A stretch of 64,000 nucleotides of DNA, taken from assembly GCA_028683835.1 (NCBI GenBank), contig JAQUHB010000013.1:1-64000 (forward strand), read 5' to 3'. This document shows, piece by piece, positions 25,220 through 34,093 of the stretch. Under the pieces are notes generated by a model. That model was not told the DNA's origin. It made no database searches and saw only the letters and a program-made list of their open reading frames with translations. Position 1 is the stretch's first letter; each line of letters begins with the position of its first letter. Origin of the DNA: Sulfurimonadaceae bacterium (GTDB taxonomy: Bacteria; Campylobacterota; Campylobacteria; Campylobacterales; Sulfurimonadaceae). A program made the position numbers and the translations under genes.

Positions 25220-25945
25220 TTGTACTTCGCAATATTTAATTTTTTATTTTCTTTCATCATCGGTATTATAGGTATTAAAACACTTCGTAGAGTGAGTTCT
25301 CCAAATGAGGTCGTCTTTGGTAGTCTTCCTCTTCTTTTTGCTCTGCATGAGTTTACTCAAGGCTTCGTGTGGCTTGGAGTGTATGGCTATATAAATCCGC
25401 GAGCGCTTGAAATAGCTGAAACGCTCTTTGTCTTTTATGCTCAAGGTTTGTTACAGTTTGTAGTACCTCTGGCTATTTGGCTGATAGAGCCACAGGGGAT
25501 GCGCAAAAATATTATCGCTATCTTAATGTTTGTTGGTACTTTACTTTCGGCATATACTTTATGGGGACTGAGCGTCGTGCCTACTTCGGTATCGCTTCAA
25601 AATCATCTGCTTTATTATGTCAACCCTACGACAGATTATCATTGGGTAGCGATTATTTATCTATTAACGACGTGCGGTTCGCTTTTACTCAGTAGCAATA
25701 TTTCAATACAGCTTTTCGGATGGTTAAACGTCCTTGGTATAAATCTGGTCTATTGGATCGTACCTGAGGGTGTGACATCCCTTTGGTGTCTTTATGCAGC
25801 GATTGTAAGCACTGTTTTATATCTACATTTTGTCAAACGACGTATCGCTTTTCTTGAGATGATAAGAAGTAATGAAAGCCAGTGGGAAGAGAAACTAGAA
25901 AAAGAGCTGGATAGGCTTTTAAAGGGAAAATCTAGAGATTTGTAA
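25220..25945 (+). CDS. DUF6629-like integral membrane protein
   Basis: 241 residues from a TTG at 25220, with seven or so hydrophobic helices and a charged C-terminal tail (EEKLEKELDRLLKGK). The N-terminal pattern (F-x-F-x-x-G-x-x-G-I-x-T-L, then PLLFALHEFTQGFVWLG) matches the DUF6629 membrane family, which usually starts MCFSA; here the equivalent is L/M-YFA. Function is unknown. The start is odd: no ribosome site is visible, and a strong terminator ends nine bases upstream. The gene may be expressed by readthrough, weakly, or from a start I cannot see. Confidence 0.65.
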   Translation: MYFAIFNFLFSFIIGIIGIKTLRRVSSPNEVVFGSLPLLFALHEFTQGFVWLGVYGYINPRALEIAETLFVFYAQGLLQFVVPLAIWLIEPQGMRKNIIAILMFVGTLLSAYTLWGLSVVPTSVSLQNHLLYYVNPTTDYHWVAIIYLLTTCGSLLLSSNISIQLFGWLNVLGINLVYWIVPEGVTSLWCLYAAIVSTVLYLHFVKRRIAFLEMIRSNESQWEEKLEKELDRLLKGKSRDL

Positions 25946-25994
25946 AGTTCTTTTATTGCTTAAAAGATGTTTTGATTAGCTTTCAAAGATACTC

Positions 25995-26004
25995 TTACAT
26001 GTAA
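25995..26004. repeat. TTACATGTAA palindrome, copy 3 (upstream of nspC)
   Basis: Exact copy; its left half falls where a -35 box would sit relative to TACAAT at 26018. Confidence 0.8.
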
Positions 26005-26017
26005 AATCAAAAGATGA

Positions 26018-26023
26018 TACAAT
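26018..26023 (+). promoter_or_regulatory. Possible -10 element of nspC
   Basis: TACAAT followed by TTCGCAAAA, 28 bases before the nspC ATG. The TTACAT half of the nearby palindrome lies 17 bases upstream. Confidence 0.4.
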
Positions 26024-26051
26024 TTCGCAAAAATTATATAAAGTAGAAACT

Positions 26052-27200
26052 ATGAATATAGATGAGATAAAAACTCCCTGTTATGTGTGTGAAGAACAGC
26101 TTTTAGAAAATAATCTCAAACTCCTAGAACGTGTGCAAAAAGAGAGTGGGGCGAAGGTGATTTTGGCGCTTAAAGGTTTTGCAATATGGTCAACTTTTGA
26201 TCTTGTCAGCAAATATCTTCAAGGGTGTACATCAAGCGGTCTGCATGAAGCAAAACTTGCCTACGAAGAGTTCAAAAAGTTTGACTCCAAAAAAGAGGTA
26301 CATACCTATTCTCCGGCTTTTAAAGAGGAAGATATCGATGAGATCGCTTCTATCTCAGATCATATCGTTTTCAACTCGCCTTCTCAGCTACTAAGATTTA
26401 AAGAAAGAGTCTTGAGGGTAAACCCAAATATTTCTATCTCTCTTCGCATCAATCCTGAGTTTTCCTCATCTCCAGCTGACATGTACAATCCTTGCGGAGT
26501 TTACAGCCGTTTGGGTACGACTTTGACAAACTTTGATGAGTCGATTTTAGAGCATATTGATGGGCTAAACTTTCACGCGCTTTGTGAGCAAAATGTAGAT
26601 GCATTAGAGGGCGTATTAGGTGCTTTTGAAGAGAAGTTTGGCAAGTATATCGATGGACTCAAATATATAAACTTCGGCGGCGGGCATCACATAACAAGAG
26701 CCGATTATGATGTAGAACGTCTCATCGAAGTGGTAAAAGAGTTTAAAGCGAAACACAACAATATCGAAGTCTACCTCGAACCGGGTGAAGCGGTGGGTTG
26801 GCAGACGGGTTACTTAGTGGCGACTGTGCTTGACATCGTTCACAACGGTATGAATATTGCCATTTTAGATACTTCCGCAGAAGCCCATATGCCAGATACT
26901 CTCGCTATGCCTTACCGCGCGGATGTACGCAATTCTGCAGAAGCGGGAATAAAAAAATATACTTATAGATTTGGCGGAAACACTTGTCTAGCGGGTGATA
27001 TCATGGGAGACTACTCTTTTGATGAACCTTTACATGTAGGCGACAAAATCATCTTTGAAGATCAGATTCATTATACTTTTGTAAAAAATACGACCTTCAA
27101 CGGTATCAAACTTCCATCTTTGGCAATTTTACGTAAAGATGGAAAACTCGATATCATCAAAGAATTTGGTTATGAAACATACAGAGACAGATTATCTTAA
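26052..27200 (+). CDS. nspC: Carboxynorspermidine decarboxylase
   Basis: 382 residues, a fold-type III PLP enzyme related to diaminopimelate decarboxylase. The PLP lysine is in the VILALKGFAIW segment, and further features are GCTSSGLHEAKLAYEE, INPEF, LNFHALCEQN, NFGGGHHIT, LEPGEAVGWQTGYLV, and the late AGDIMGDYSF. It decarboxylates carboxy(nor)spermidine to (nor)spermidine and completes the pathway begun by the synthase at 23138. This replaces the S-adenosylmethionine-dependent spermidine route. The two pathway genes are separated by an HDOD and a DUF6629 gene. Confidence 0.93.
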   Translation: MNIDEIKTPCYVCEEQLLENNLKLLERVQKESGAKVILALKGFAIWSTFDLVSKYLQGCTSSGLHEAKLAYEEFKKFDSKKEVHTYSPAFKEEDIDEIASISDHIVFNSPSQLLRFKERVLRVNPNISISLRINPEFSSSPADMYNPCGVYSRLGTTLTNFDESILEHIDGLNFHALCEQNVDALEGVLGAFEEKFGKYIDGLKYINFGGGHHITRADYDVERLIEVVKEFKAKHNNIEVYLEPGEAVGWQTGYLVATVLDIVHNGMNIAILDTSAEAHMPDTLAMPYRADVRNSAEAGIKKYTYRFGGNTCLAGDIMGDYSFDEPLHVGDKIIFEDQIHYTFVKNTTFNGIKLPSLAILRKDGKLDIIKEFGYETYRDRLS

Positions 27201-27226
27201 ATAGCTTACTTGTAAGGATAGAAAAA

Positions 27227-27778
27227 ATGATAGAAGATAAAGAACGCTGGAATATTCGTCATGTCGACAAACCGATGCCAAGTTATGTCGCACCCACTTT
27301 GGAAAAATATATCAAAGAGGCAAATATTGGACATGCGCTTGATGTAGCTTGTGGAACTGGGAGAAATACTCATTTTTTGGCTGATCTTGGTTTTGTGGTA
27401 GATGCTGTGGATCTTTCAGATTATGCACTTAGCTGTATTCGCGAAGATGCAAATATCAACAAACATGAAGTAGATCTTGATACTTATAATATCGAAGATA
27501 AATATGATCTTATCATTAACATCAACTATCTCAACCGTCGTTTGATACCACAGATGCTAGATAGTTTAAAGAAGAGCGGAATTGTTATATTTGAAACATT
27601 TATCACGGCGCATGACATACCTGAAAAAGGAAGTATGAACCCTGATTTTCTTTTAAATACTAACGAGCTTTTACGCTCATTTTTAGATTTAGATATTATT
27701 TACTATGAAGAAAAAGATATCGTCAACCTTCGAGGAGAAGATGCAAGACTTGCAACTTTGGTGGCCAGAAAATCCTAA
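27227..27778 (+). CDS. Class I SAM-dependent methyltransferase (TehB-like)
   Basis: 183 residues. Motif I is ALDVACGTGRNTHFLADLG, the S-adenosylmethionine-binding loop; VDAVDLSDYAL and DLIININYLNR follow as motifs II and IV. The N-terminus (EDKERWNIRHVDKPMPSYVAP) is like the TehB/tellurite-resistance methyltransferase group. The real substrate is unknown. A variant of the window's palindrome, TTACTTGTAA, overlaps its ribosome site at 27206-27215. Its 3' end overlaps the convergent peptidase gene by four bases. Confidence 0.83.
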   Translation: MIEDKERWNIRHVDKPMPSYVAPTLEKYIKEANIGHALDVACGTGRNTHFLADLGFVVDAVDLSDYALSCIREDANINKHEVDLDTYNIEDKYDLIININYLNRRLIPQMLDSLKKSGIVIFETFITAHDIPEKGSMNPDFLLNTNELLRSFLDLDIIYYEEKDIVNLRGEDARLATLVARKS

Positions 27779-28287
27779 GCCCAGGCCTCGATCTTACCTG
27801 AGATATCCATAGATGTGAGGTATAGCCGAAGGTCAAATTCAAGTTGATGATAAGCAGGTTCCATGTGGGTGCAAAGACTGTAAAAAGCTTTGTTATGTTC
27901 TTTTTCTTTAAAGTGTGCGAGTTCATGCACGACTATCATACGTAAAAACTCTTCCGGAACACTTTTGAACATCGAAGCTACACGTATCTCATTTTTGGCT
28001 TTGAGTTTGTTGCCTTGTACTCTTGAGATAAAATGGTGCGTTCCTAAAGCATTATGAATCACATTGATCTTTCCATCATAAAGCACTTTACTTAGAGGCG
28101 CCGTCTTTTTCATATACTCGTTTTTAAGTTCGTTCACATAGGAAAAAAGTGCTTTGTCTGTTTTCAGCGTGTGCGGATTTTTGTATTTGTTTTGCAAGTG
28201 GGCTTCAAGTTTATCCTGCTTTATAAGTGCTTGAACTTGAAGCTTCGTCTGCTCGTTGTAATGGCTGAGATATTTGAGTTTATTCAA
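27775..28287 (-). CDS. YgjP-like M48-type metallopeptidase
   Basis: 170 residues. The zinc motif HELAH followed by FKEKEHNKAFY gives HExxH plus the third histidine typical of YgjP/DUF45 proteins; the N-terminal region contains the usual GKINVIHNALGTHHFIS strand pattern. These are putative cytoplasmic zinc metalloproteases of unknown substrate. The gene starts one base after the end of the ferritin-like gene, on the same strand, so they are likely co-transcribed. Confidence 0.83.
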   Translation of the reverse strand: MNKLKYLSHYNEQTKLQVQALIKQDKLEAHLQNKYKNPHTLKTDKALFSYVNELKNEYMKKTAPLSKVLYDGKINVIHNALGTHHFISRVQGNKLKAKNEIRVASMFKSVPEEFLRMIVVHELAHFKEKEHNKAFYSLCTHMEPAYHQLEFDLRLYLTSMDISGKIEAWA

Positions 28288-28288
28288 A

Positions 28289-29098
28289 TTATAAGAGCTT
28301 TTTCATAAGTTCTATGTGATAACTTTCTTGATAATTCACAAAATCAAAAAAACGTTTGAGTTCATCATCATGTATCGCGTCTGAAAGTGCTTTACACATC
28401 TCTTTTGCACCTTCCTCTTCAGCGATACCATCAATCACAAACCTCTCTATATCTTTGACAATGTACGTCATCTCATGAAGCTCTCTTGGAAGTGCCAAAA
28501 TTCCCATTTTTGCCATCATTTCGCCAAACGATTGCAGATGAAAATGAGACTCGTCTATAAGGTCTTGAAATACGTTAAAATGGGTAAGATTGGTCGTACG
28601 TGCTTGCATATAAGCATACACCAAGATAAGCTCATACTCTTTATAAGACTCTTCAAATAAGAATATTGTGAGTGCATCTGTCTGCTCTTGAGACAAGTTT
28701 TTATCCCCATATTTTCTAGCCATATTAAAAGCGGTAATTTGTGCATCATTGGTTCTGTCATCAAGCAGTGCGGCAATATGATGGATCATATAATCTTCAT
28801 CAGTGATCATTCTAGCATTTAAAATATCTTCACCATATAGTGCAGAAGTTTTTTTGAGTTCAACAATAAGATAACGGAGTATATCAAAAACACTTTCGCG
28901 TTTATGCAGCATTTTTGTACGGTCATAATTATAGTCATCACCATCTTTTAAAACTTTATCTCCAAGCCATTTCATATGACGAAACTCTATGGTTGAAAAG
29001 TTGTACAGATCATGTTTGATCTGTTTATCGTTGATGGCAAAGGACGCAAAAAGGATGTCTAACCACAATTCATGTTTTGCTTGATATAATTTATTCAT
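28289..29098 (-). CDS. Ferritin-like iron-binding protein, two helical-bundle repeats
   Basis: 269 residues from the ATG at 29098 (a weaker start five codons upstream also exists). The protein is almost wholly helical and carries carboxylate/histidine motifs of ferritin-like bundles: IEFRHMKWL near 35-43, FEESYKEYEL, DESHFHLQSF, AEEEGAKEM and NYQESYHIELM at the end. This suggests one or two diiron sites in a rubrerythrin-like duplication. I do not recognise a named family. It overlaps the NifU-like gene by eight bases, so a link to iron handling or Fe-S cluster supply is plausible. Confidence 0.65.
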   Translation of the reverse strand: MNKLYQAKHELWLDILFASFAINDKQIKHDLYNFSTIEFRHMKWLGDKVLKDGDDYNYDRTKMLHKRESVFDILRYLIVELKKTSALYGEDILNARMITDEDYMIHHIAALLDDRTNDAQITAFNMARKYGDKNLSQEQTDALTIFLFEESYKEYELILVYAYMQARTTNLTHFNVFQDLIDESHFHLQSFGEMMAKMGILALPRELHEMTYIVKDIERFVIDGIAEEEGAKEMCKALSDAIHDDELKRFFDFVNYQESYHIELMKKLL

Positions 29099-29546
29099 TT
29101 TCTTCATCCTCACAGCTTTCTTTCATTTTAATAATGTGCATCTCTTCATTTTCACCTCTTAAGAGGTTTTCTTGATTAATGAGTGCGGCTACAAAACTCT
29201 CGAGCACCATATCTGTACATACTCTTTGTTTTGGAGTGAGTCCACCCAATTTTAGTTCCATCTTTGCAATCGCTTTTTTGCCGTTTTGAATATTATCACC
29301 TTTGACCATTGCACTAAACATCGAACCCACAACTACAGTATCTTGGCATCCGTTTGTAGCAAATTTCAAATCTTCTATAATCTCACCGGCTGTTTGGATA
29401 TAAAAGATCACATATTCGCCGCTTGTTTCATCCATAGCAACGCCGACGCCGCTTGGATTTTCAATCTTTCCATAGTTTTTTGGAGCCATCAAGTGTTCTA
29501 AAACTTCAGGATTCATTCCCTCTGGCATTTTTACGTCTTCAAACAT
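29091..29546 (-). CDS. NifU/IscU-like iron-sulfur cluster scaffold
   Basis: 151 residues from the ATG at 29546; the longer open frame upstream has no NifU similarity and no ribosome site. MAPKNYGKIENPSGVG is the usual N-terminus of IscU/NifU_N. Two of the three cluster cysteines are visible, in NGCQDTVVVGS and RVCTDMVLES. The first cysteine, normally in a GDCGD-type loop, is replaced (VGVAMDETSGEY). The C-terminal tail is acidic with one more Cys (MKESCEDEENE). The protein may hold a cluster with a different ligand or be a specialised scaffold working with the ferritin-like protein downstream. Confidence 0.85.
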   Translation of the reverse strand: MFEDVKMPEGMNPEVLEHLMAPKNYGKIENPSGVGVAMDETSGEYVIFYIQTAGEIIEDLKFATNGCQDTVVVGSMFSAMVKGDNIQNGKKAIAKMELKLGGLTPKQRVCTDMVLESFVAALINQENLLRGENEEMHIIKMKESCEDEENE

Positions 29547-29676
29547 TTTGTATCTTTCATTTTTTTTGATTATTATACTCAAGAATAGAGATGTAAACAT
29601 TAAAAAAACTCTAATTTCAGTAGATTTAACTGCAAACTTGAGTACAATTTCTAAAAATAGATTGAGGTGATGCGGC

Positions 29677-30057
29677 ATGAGTATGGACAAAATAATTTCG
29701 GGATTTTTCTTTATTTTAGCGATGACACTCAACTTCGGATTTTTCATTGGAGATATTACTGTTATAGAGCAACACAGTGCGTTTGAACTTTTTGCGGCTA
29801 TTATCATCAATATTATCGCAACTATTTTAAAACTTGGGGATAAAACACAACTTGGTGCCGTACTTCTAGCTACAAGTCTTGTTGCAGATATTCAGCTTAT
29901 CGCATCAGCTACTGTTTGGGCTTTTGCAGAATATGTTCTTGGTGGATTAAATGTAGAATCGACAACAGCTATAGTCTCTCTCTCAGGTGGTGCATTGCTT
30001 GCAAATGTCGTTTCAGTCATCCTTTTTGTTGGGGACACAATCAAATCAAAAAGATAA
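29677..30057 (+). CDS. DUF6394 membrane protein beside potassium channels
   Basis: 126 residues with a GAGGTGA ribosome site. It has four hydrophobic stretches and motifs of DUF6394 (FGFFIGDITVIEQHSAFELF, IIATILKLGDKTQLGAV, LVADIQLIASATVW, LSGGALLANVVSVI). The function is unknown. It starts a plus-strand cluster with two channel-RCK proteins and a TrkA-like protein, and ends nine bases before the first channel, so a role as an auxiliary channel subunit or regulator is a reasonable inference. Confidence 0.8.
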   Translation: MSMDKIISGFFFILAMTLNFGFFIGDITVIEQHSAFELFAAIIINIIATILKLGDKTQLGAVLLATSLVADIQLIASATVWAFAEYVLGGLNVESTTAIVSLSGGALLANVVSVILFVGDTIKSKR

Positions 30058-30066
30058 AATCTCTTT

Positions 30067-31746
30067 ATGAATGATCAAATAATCTGGATTGTCCTTAAAC
30101 GTTTAAGAACCCCTTTTCTCGTCATTATTGTTACTTTTTCGATCTCTATTTTAGGTCTTATGCTTATTCCTGGGGCTGACAATTCAGGAAAAATCTATCA
30201 TATGAATTTTTTTGATGCTTTTTATTTTGTCAGTTATACCGCCAGTACTATCGGTTTTGGAGAAACTCCCTACACTTTTACTTATCCACAAAGAATGTGG
30301 GTGAGTGCTTCTATCTATATTACTGTTATCGGATGGTTTTACGGTATTGGTACGATTATCTCTTTGATTCAAGATGAAACACTCAGAAAAGCGATCAACA
30401 GAAATAGTTTCAGAAGAGAGATTTTAGGGCTTGTTGAGCCTTTTTATATCATCCTTGGATATAACAGTATTACAAAAAGTATCATTAACAGAGTCAATAA
30501 AAATGAGTTTCGTGTTGTTGTTTTAGATAGAAGTGAAGAAAAAATAGAAGAGTTGATCTTAGAAAACTTCTATCCAAATGTTCCAGCATTTGTAGGAGAG
30601 GCAAGTAACCAAAAGATGCTTCAAATTGCTGGCATCCATCAAAAAAACTGTTTTGGTGTTATCTCTTTATTTGAAAATGATTCAAAAAACACGGAGATAG
30701 CGACAATATGCAGGCTTTTGAATAAAAAAGTCGATGTCATCGTAAAAGCAAGTGCACCGCAACATCTTGAGTATTTTAAATCTATCGGTTTGGAGCATGT
30801 TCAAAACCCTTTTGAGATCATCTCTAAAAGGATGTATTATAGTATTACAGCGCCCCATATTTGGCTTTTGGAGATGTGGATCTATGGACATGCACTTCAT
30901 CTAAGAAATAGAGATTTACTCCCGCATGGGAGATATATCATCTGCGGTTATGGACGAATGGGGATCGCAATTGAAGAGGGCTTAAAAAAAGCTGGTATCG
31001 ATTATATATTTTTTGACATCAACTCAGAAGAATATAAACAGCGAAAAGATACAACAATCTTTGGAGATGAAGAGGATGTTGAAAAACTTCTTGAGCTTGG
31101 GATTATGGAGTCAGAATGTATTATCGCTGCAACAAAAGATGACCTTTTAAATCTTACCATACTCAATAAAGCAAAAGTTTTAAATCCAGCTATCTATACG
31201 ATCGCACGAGAAAACTCTTTAGATGGTATCAACATCTTTCAAGCCGCAAAAATTGATAGAATCTATATATTAGAACAAATTTTGGCAGATACGACTTATA
31301 ACTACTTAGCACAACCTCTGACAGAAATTTTTATCCAAGAGATCCGAAAAAAAGATGAAGAGTGGGCTATTGTTATTGTCAATATGCTCCATACAATTAC
31401 AGGAGCTAATCCAGATTATTTTGAAATTCAAATTATTGAAGAGAATGCTTATGCGCTCTCTTTAGAACTTTCTAAAGGAACAAAAGTCACTTTATCAAAT
31501 CTCAGACGCTCAAGGGAAGATAGAAATAAATTATTGCACATCGTATATTTACTTCTAAAAAGGGGTGAAGAGATCTACCTTATACCTGAGTCTCATATGG
31601 AAATTCAGCTTGGAGATCAACTTTTAATTGTCTGTAATGATGAAAGCAGAAATGATTTTGAATATATCATTAATAATATTCATGAGCTAAATTATGTCCT
31701 TACCAGTAAAGAAAAAAGTTATAACTTTTTTCAAAAAAAAGATTGA
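30067..31746 (+). CDS. Potassium channel with TrkA-N/TrkA-C (RCK) domains, two-helix pore
   Basis: 559 residues. Two membrane helices (about 16-36 and 76-98) flank a pore loop with the filter TIGFGE (61-66), a variant of TVGYGD. Two RCK units follow, each starting with a Rossmann pattern: EPFYIILGYNSITKSII at about 120 and HGRYIICGYGRMGIAIEE at about 290. TrkA-C domains follow. It would form a gated K+ channel or K+-channel-like protein controlled by nucleotide or ion binding at the cytoplasmic ring. The GFGE filter with Glu after Gly may change selectivity. The next gene overlaps its end by 53 bases. Confidence 0.87.
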   Translation: MNDQIIWIVLKRLRTPFLVIIVTFSISILGLMLIPGADNSGKIYHMNFFDAFYFVSYTASTIGFGETPYTFTYPQRMWVSASIYITVIGWFYGIGTIISLIQDETLRKAINRNSFRREILGLVEPFYIILGYNSITKSIINRVNKNEFRVVVLDRSEEKIEELILENFYPNVPAFVGEASNQKMLQIAGIHQKNCFGVISLFENDSKNTEIATICRLLNKKVDVIVKASAPQHLEYFKSIGLEHVQNPFEIISKRMYYSITAPHIWLLEMWIYGHALHLRNRDLLPHGRYIICGYGRMGIAIEEGLKKAGIDYIFFDINSEEYKQRKDTTIFGDEEDVEKLLELGIMESECIIAATKDDLLNLTILNKAKVLNPAIYTIARENSLDGINIFQAAKIDRIYILEQILADTTYNYLAQPLTEIFIQEIRKKDEEWAIVIVNMLHTITGANPDYFEIQIIEENAYALSLELSKGTKVTLSNLRRSREDRNKLLHIVYLLLKRGEEIYLIPESHMEIQLGDQLLIVCNDESRNDFEYIINNIHELNYVLTSKEKSYNFFQKKD

Positions 31747-33313
31747 TGAGAATACTTTGAAACAAAAAAAACATTTTTTTCTCTCATTCGCTTATTTTAT
31801 TGAGAGTTTTAACACTTATCGTAGGATAAAGAGTTTCGTTTATAACTTGATAGAAAATGATCAATATTCATATAAAAAATATTTTGATTTTTTTATGATT
31901 ATTGTTATTTTGACTAGTGTTACTTTACTTGTTATTGATGTGAAGCATCATATTCCTGTGTGGATAGATGAATTTGATTTCTACTTTGTTACTTCGATTT
32001 TTATCTTGGAATATCTCGCTCGCATGTGGGTTTACAGCGATATTCATAAAATAATTATAGATGAGTATGAAGAGAGCAGATTTTTTGATAAGCGGCTTTC
32101 TTTTTTTCGTCTTTTTTGGAAAATATTTCAAAATAAATGGGGATATATCTCTTCATTGTCTGCTATCATAGACCTTATTGCCATACTTCCAAGTTATAGA
32201 GGCATACGGATTTTACGCGTTCTTATTTTATTTAGAGCTTTTAAAATGCTCAGATACACTAAAAGTCTCAATGGATTTATTTATGTCTTAAAAAATAAAA
32301 AATTCGAACTTATAACACTTTTAACTCTTGTCGCATTTTTCATATTTATTGCCGGAATTATGCTTTATGTTTTTGAAGGAGACAACAAAAATCCAAATAT
32401 CCATAATCTCTTTGATGCATTTTACTGGGCACTCATTACCATCTCCACTGTTGGGTATGGGGATATTGCTCCTGTTACTCCAGAGGGACGAATGGAAACG
32501 ATGGTTATTGTTATCATCGGGATTGGACTTATCGCTTTTGGAACCTCTTTAATCGTTGCTTCCTTCAATGAAAGAATGAGCGTTCTTCGTGAAGAGAAAG
32601 TTATTGTCAATGTAAGTAGAAAAAAATCTTTGATCGTGATCTGTGGATATGGACTTTTAGGGCGTCTTGTAGCGAAAGGTCTTCAAAAAGAGGGCTTGGA
32701 CTTTATCATTATCGATAAAGATGAGCACTTGATCTCACAGGCTTTTAATAGTGGATACAACACAATCTGTACCGATGCTTCTCAAGGTGAGATCTTTGGA
32801 AAGCTCGGTATAGAAAAACGTATCTCTCATGTACTTTGTCTCACTTCTGATGATATTCAAAATGCGTTCATCGCTATCAACGTCAAAAGTTTAAACGAAA
32901 AAGTACATGTAACGGTGCGATGCAGTGATGAAGAGATAGCTCAAAAAATGGAATTCGCACATATCGATCAAGTGATTATGCCCGAAGAGATCGCAGGGAT
33001 GATGAGCGCTGTGTATGCAGGAGAACCTGTCGCATTTGAAGTTTTACTCTCCATTATTGAGGAAAAAGAAAAAACACAAATTGACGAGATCGCCATTACG
33101 AAAGGTAGTTTTTTAGAGCATAAAACTATCGGTGACGTTCATTTTGATAATTATAGACTCATTCTTCTTGGTATTTTTACAAGTAAAGATAATGGTAAAA
33201 CGCTTGGAGAATTTTTATTTAATCCATCAGATGATTATTATTTACATGTGGGCGATAGACTTGTCTGTATCGGATATTCTACGGCTATTGCCAATTTAAA
33301 AAAGAGGATGTAA
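31694..33313 (+). CDS. Six-helix voltage-gated-type potassium channel with RCK domain
   Basis: 539 residues from the ATG at 31694, inside the end of the previous gene; a start near 31757 is possible and would remove the overlap. Six membrane helices are visible, including an S4-like segment with regularly spaced arginines (RGIRILRVLILFRAFKMLR, from 169). The pore has the canonical filter TVGYGD (252-257). A TrkA-N domain begins with KSLIVICGYGLLGRLVAKG, followed by a TrkA-C domain. This is a Kv-type channel with a ligand-gated cytoplasmic ring in the inner membrane. Confidence 0.88.
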   Translation: MSLPVKKKVITFFKKKIDENTLKQKKHFFLSFAYFIESFNTYRRIKSFVYNLIENDQYSYKKYFDFFMIIVILTSVTLLVIDVKHHIPVWIDEFDFYFVTSIFILEYLARMWVYSDIHKIIIDEYEESRFFDKRLSFFRLFWKIFQNKWGYISSLSAIIDLIAILPSYRGIRILRVLILFRAFKMLRYTKSLNGFIYVLKNKKFELITLLTLVAFFIFIAGIMLYVFEGDNKNPNIHNLFDAFYWALITISTVGYGDIAPVTPEGRMETMVIVIIGIGLIAFGTSLIVASFNERMSVLREEKVIVNVSRKKSLIVICGYGLLGRLVAKGLQKEGLDFIIIDKDEHLISQAFNSGYNTICTDASQGEIFGKLGIEKRISHVLCLTSDDIQNAFIAINVKSLNEKVHVTVRCSDEEIAQKMEFAHIDQVIMPEEIAGMMSAVYAGEPVAFEVLLSIIEEKEKTQIDEIAITKGSFLEHKTIGDVHFDNYRLILLGIFTSKDNGKTLGEFLFNPSDDYYLHVGDRLVCIGYSTAIANLKKRM

Positions 33314-33316
33314 AAA

Positions 33317-34036
33317 ATGGTTGATAAAAAAAATATTTTTCTCTTTGGCTATGGAAACTTTGGGCGACAACTTTATAAAAATCTCTTTCTTGCTGGACAT
33401 AATATCAAAGTCCTTACTGCAACGGCAGAGTCTATCGTAAATGCACAAGAAGATAAAGTTGATCTTATACAAATAAATATCAAACGCAATGACGATATCT
33501 TGTCCTTAAATATTGACCAAGAAAATGATATGCTTTACTGTGCCATGAGCAAAACCGCTAACAATCTTTTTTTGGTTCTCACACTTAGAGCTCTCTTTCC
33601 TTATGCCGATATCATAGCCATCAGCAACTCTCTTGAAAACACAAGAAAGCTCAAATATGCAGGAGCAAACAGTGTCATAGACCTCTATGAAGCAACCTCA
33701 AGAAGACTCATAAACATTTTAACAAAACCCGCTGTAACAAAGGCTATAGATGAGATTATCTATAAACAAAACAATCTCAAAATGGCAGAAGTTATTATCC
33801 CGCCAAGAAGCTTTTTAGTTGGCATGTATATCAAAGATATCTCTTTTAAGAGTATGGGCGTTGTTTTAGTGGCGATTATTGATAAGGAGTCTGAACATGA
33901 ACTTGTATTTACAGATCAACGCTTAAGCCAACAACTTGAAGCGGGAGAAACACTGGTCGTTGTCTCAAAAATAGATGATTTAAAAATCTTTAAAGATCTT
34001 GTTCACAGTGAGACGCATCCCTTAGTTTCACATTAA
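33317..34036 (+). CDS. TrkA-like NAD-binding potassium-channel regulator
   Basis: 239 residues, starting three bases after the channel stop with an AGAGGA site before it. TrkA-N (IFLFGYGNFGRQLYKNLF) is followed by TrkA-C (AEVIIPPRSFLVGMYIKDI and LEAGETLVVVSKIDDL). No membrane segment is present, so it is a soluble RCK protein. It may assemble with the two adjacent channels as an extra regulatory subunit. It is the last gene of the DUF6394-channel cluster. Confidence 0.87.
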   Translation: MVDKKNIFLFGYGNFGRQLYKNLFLAGHNIKVLTATAESIVNAQEDKVDLIQINIKRNDDILSLNIDQENDMLYCAMSKTANNLFLVLTLRALFPYADIIAISNSLENTRKLKYAGANSVIDLYEATSRRLINILTKPAVTKAIDEIIYKQNNLKMAEVIIPPRSFLVGMYIKDISFKSMGVVLVAIIDKESEHELVFTDQRLSQQLEAGETLVVVSKIDDLKIFKDLVHSETHPLVSH

Positions 34037-34093
34037 TCTAGTATTATTCGAAAATAAAAAGAGTTTTTTATACTTTTCAAAAAAGGCAACACT

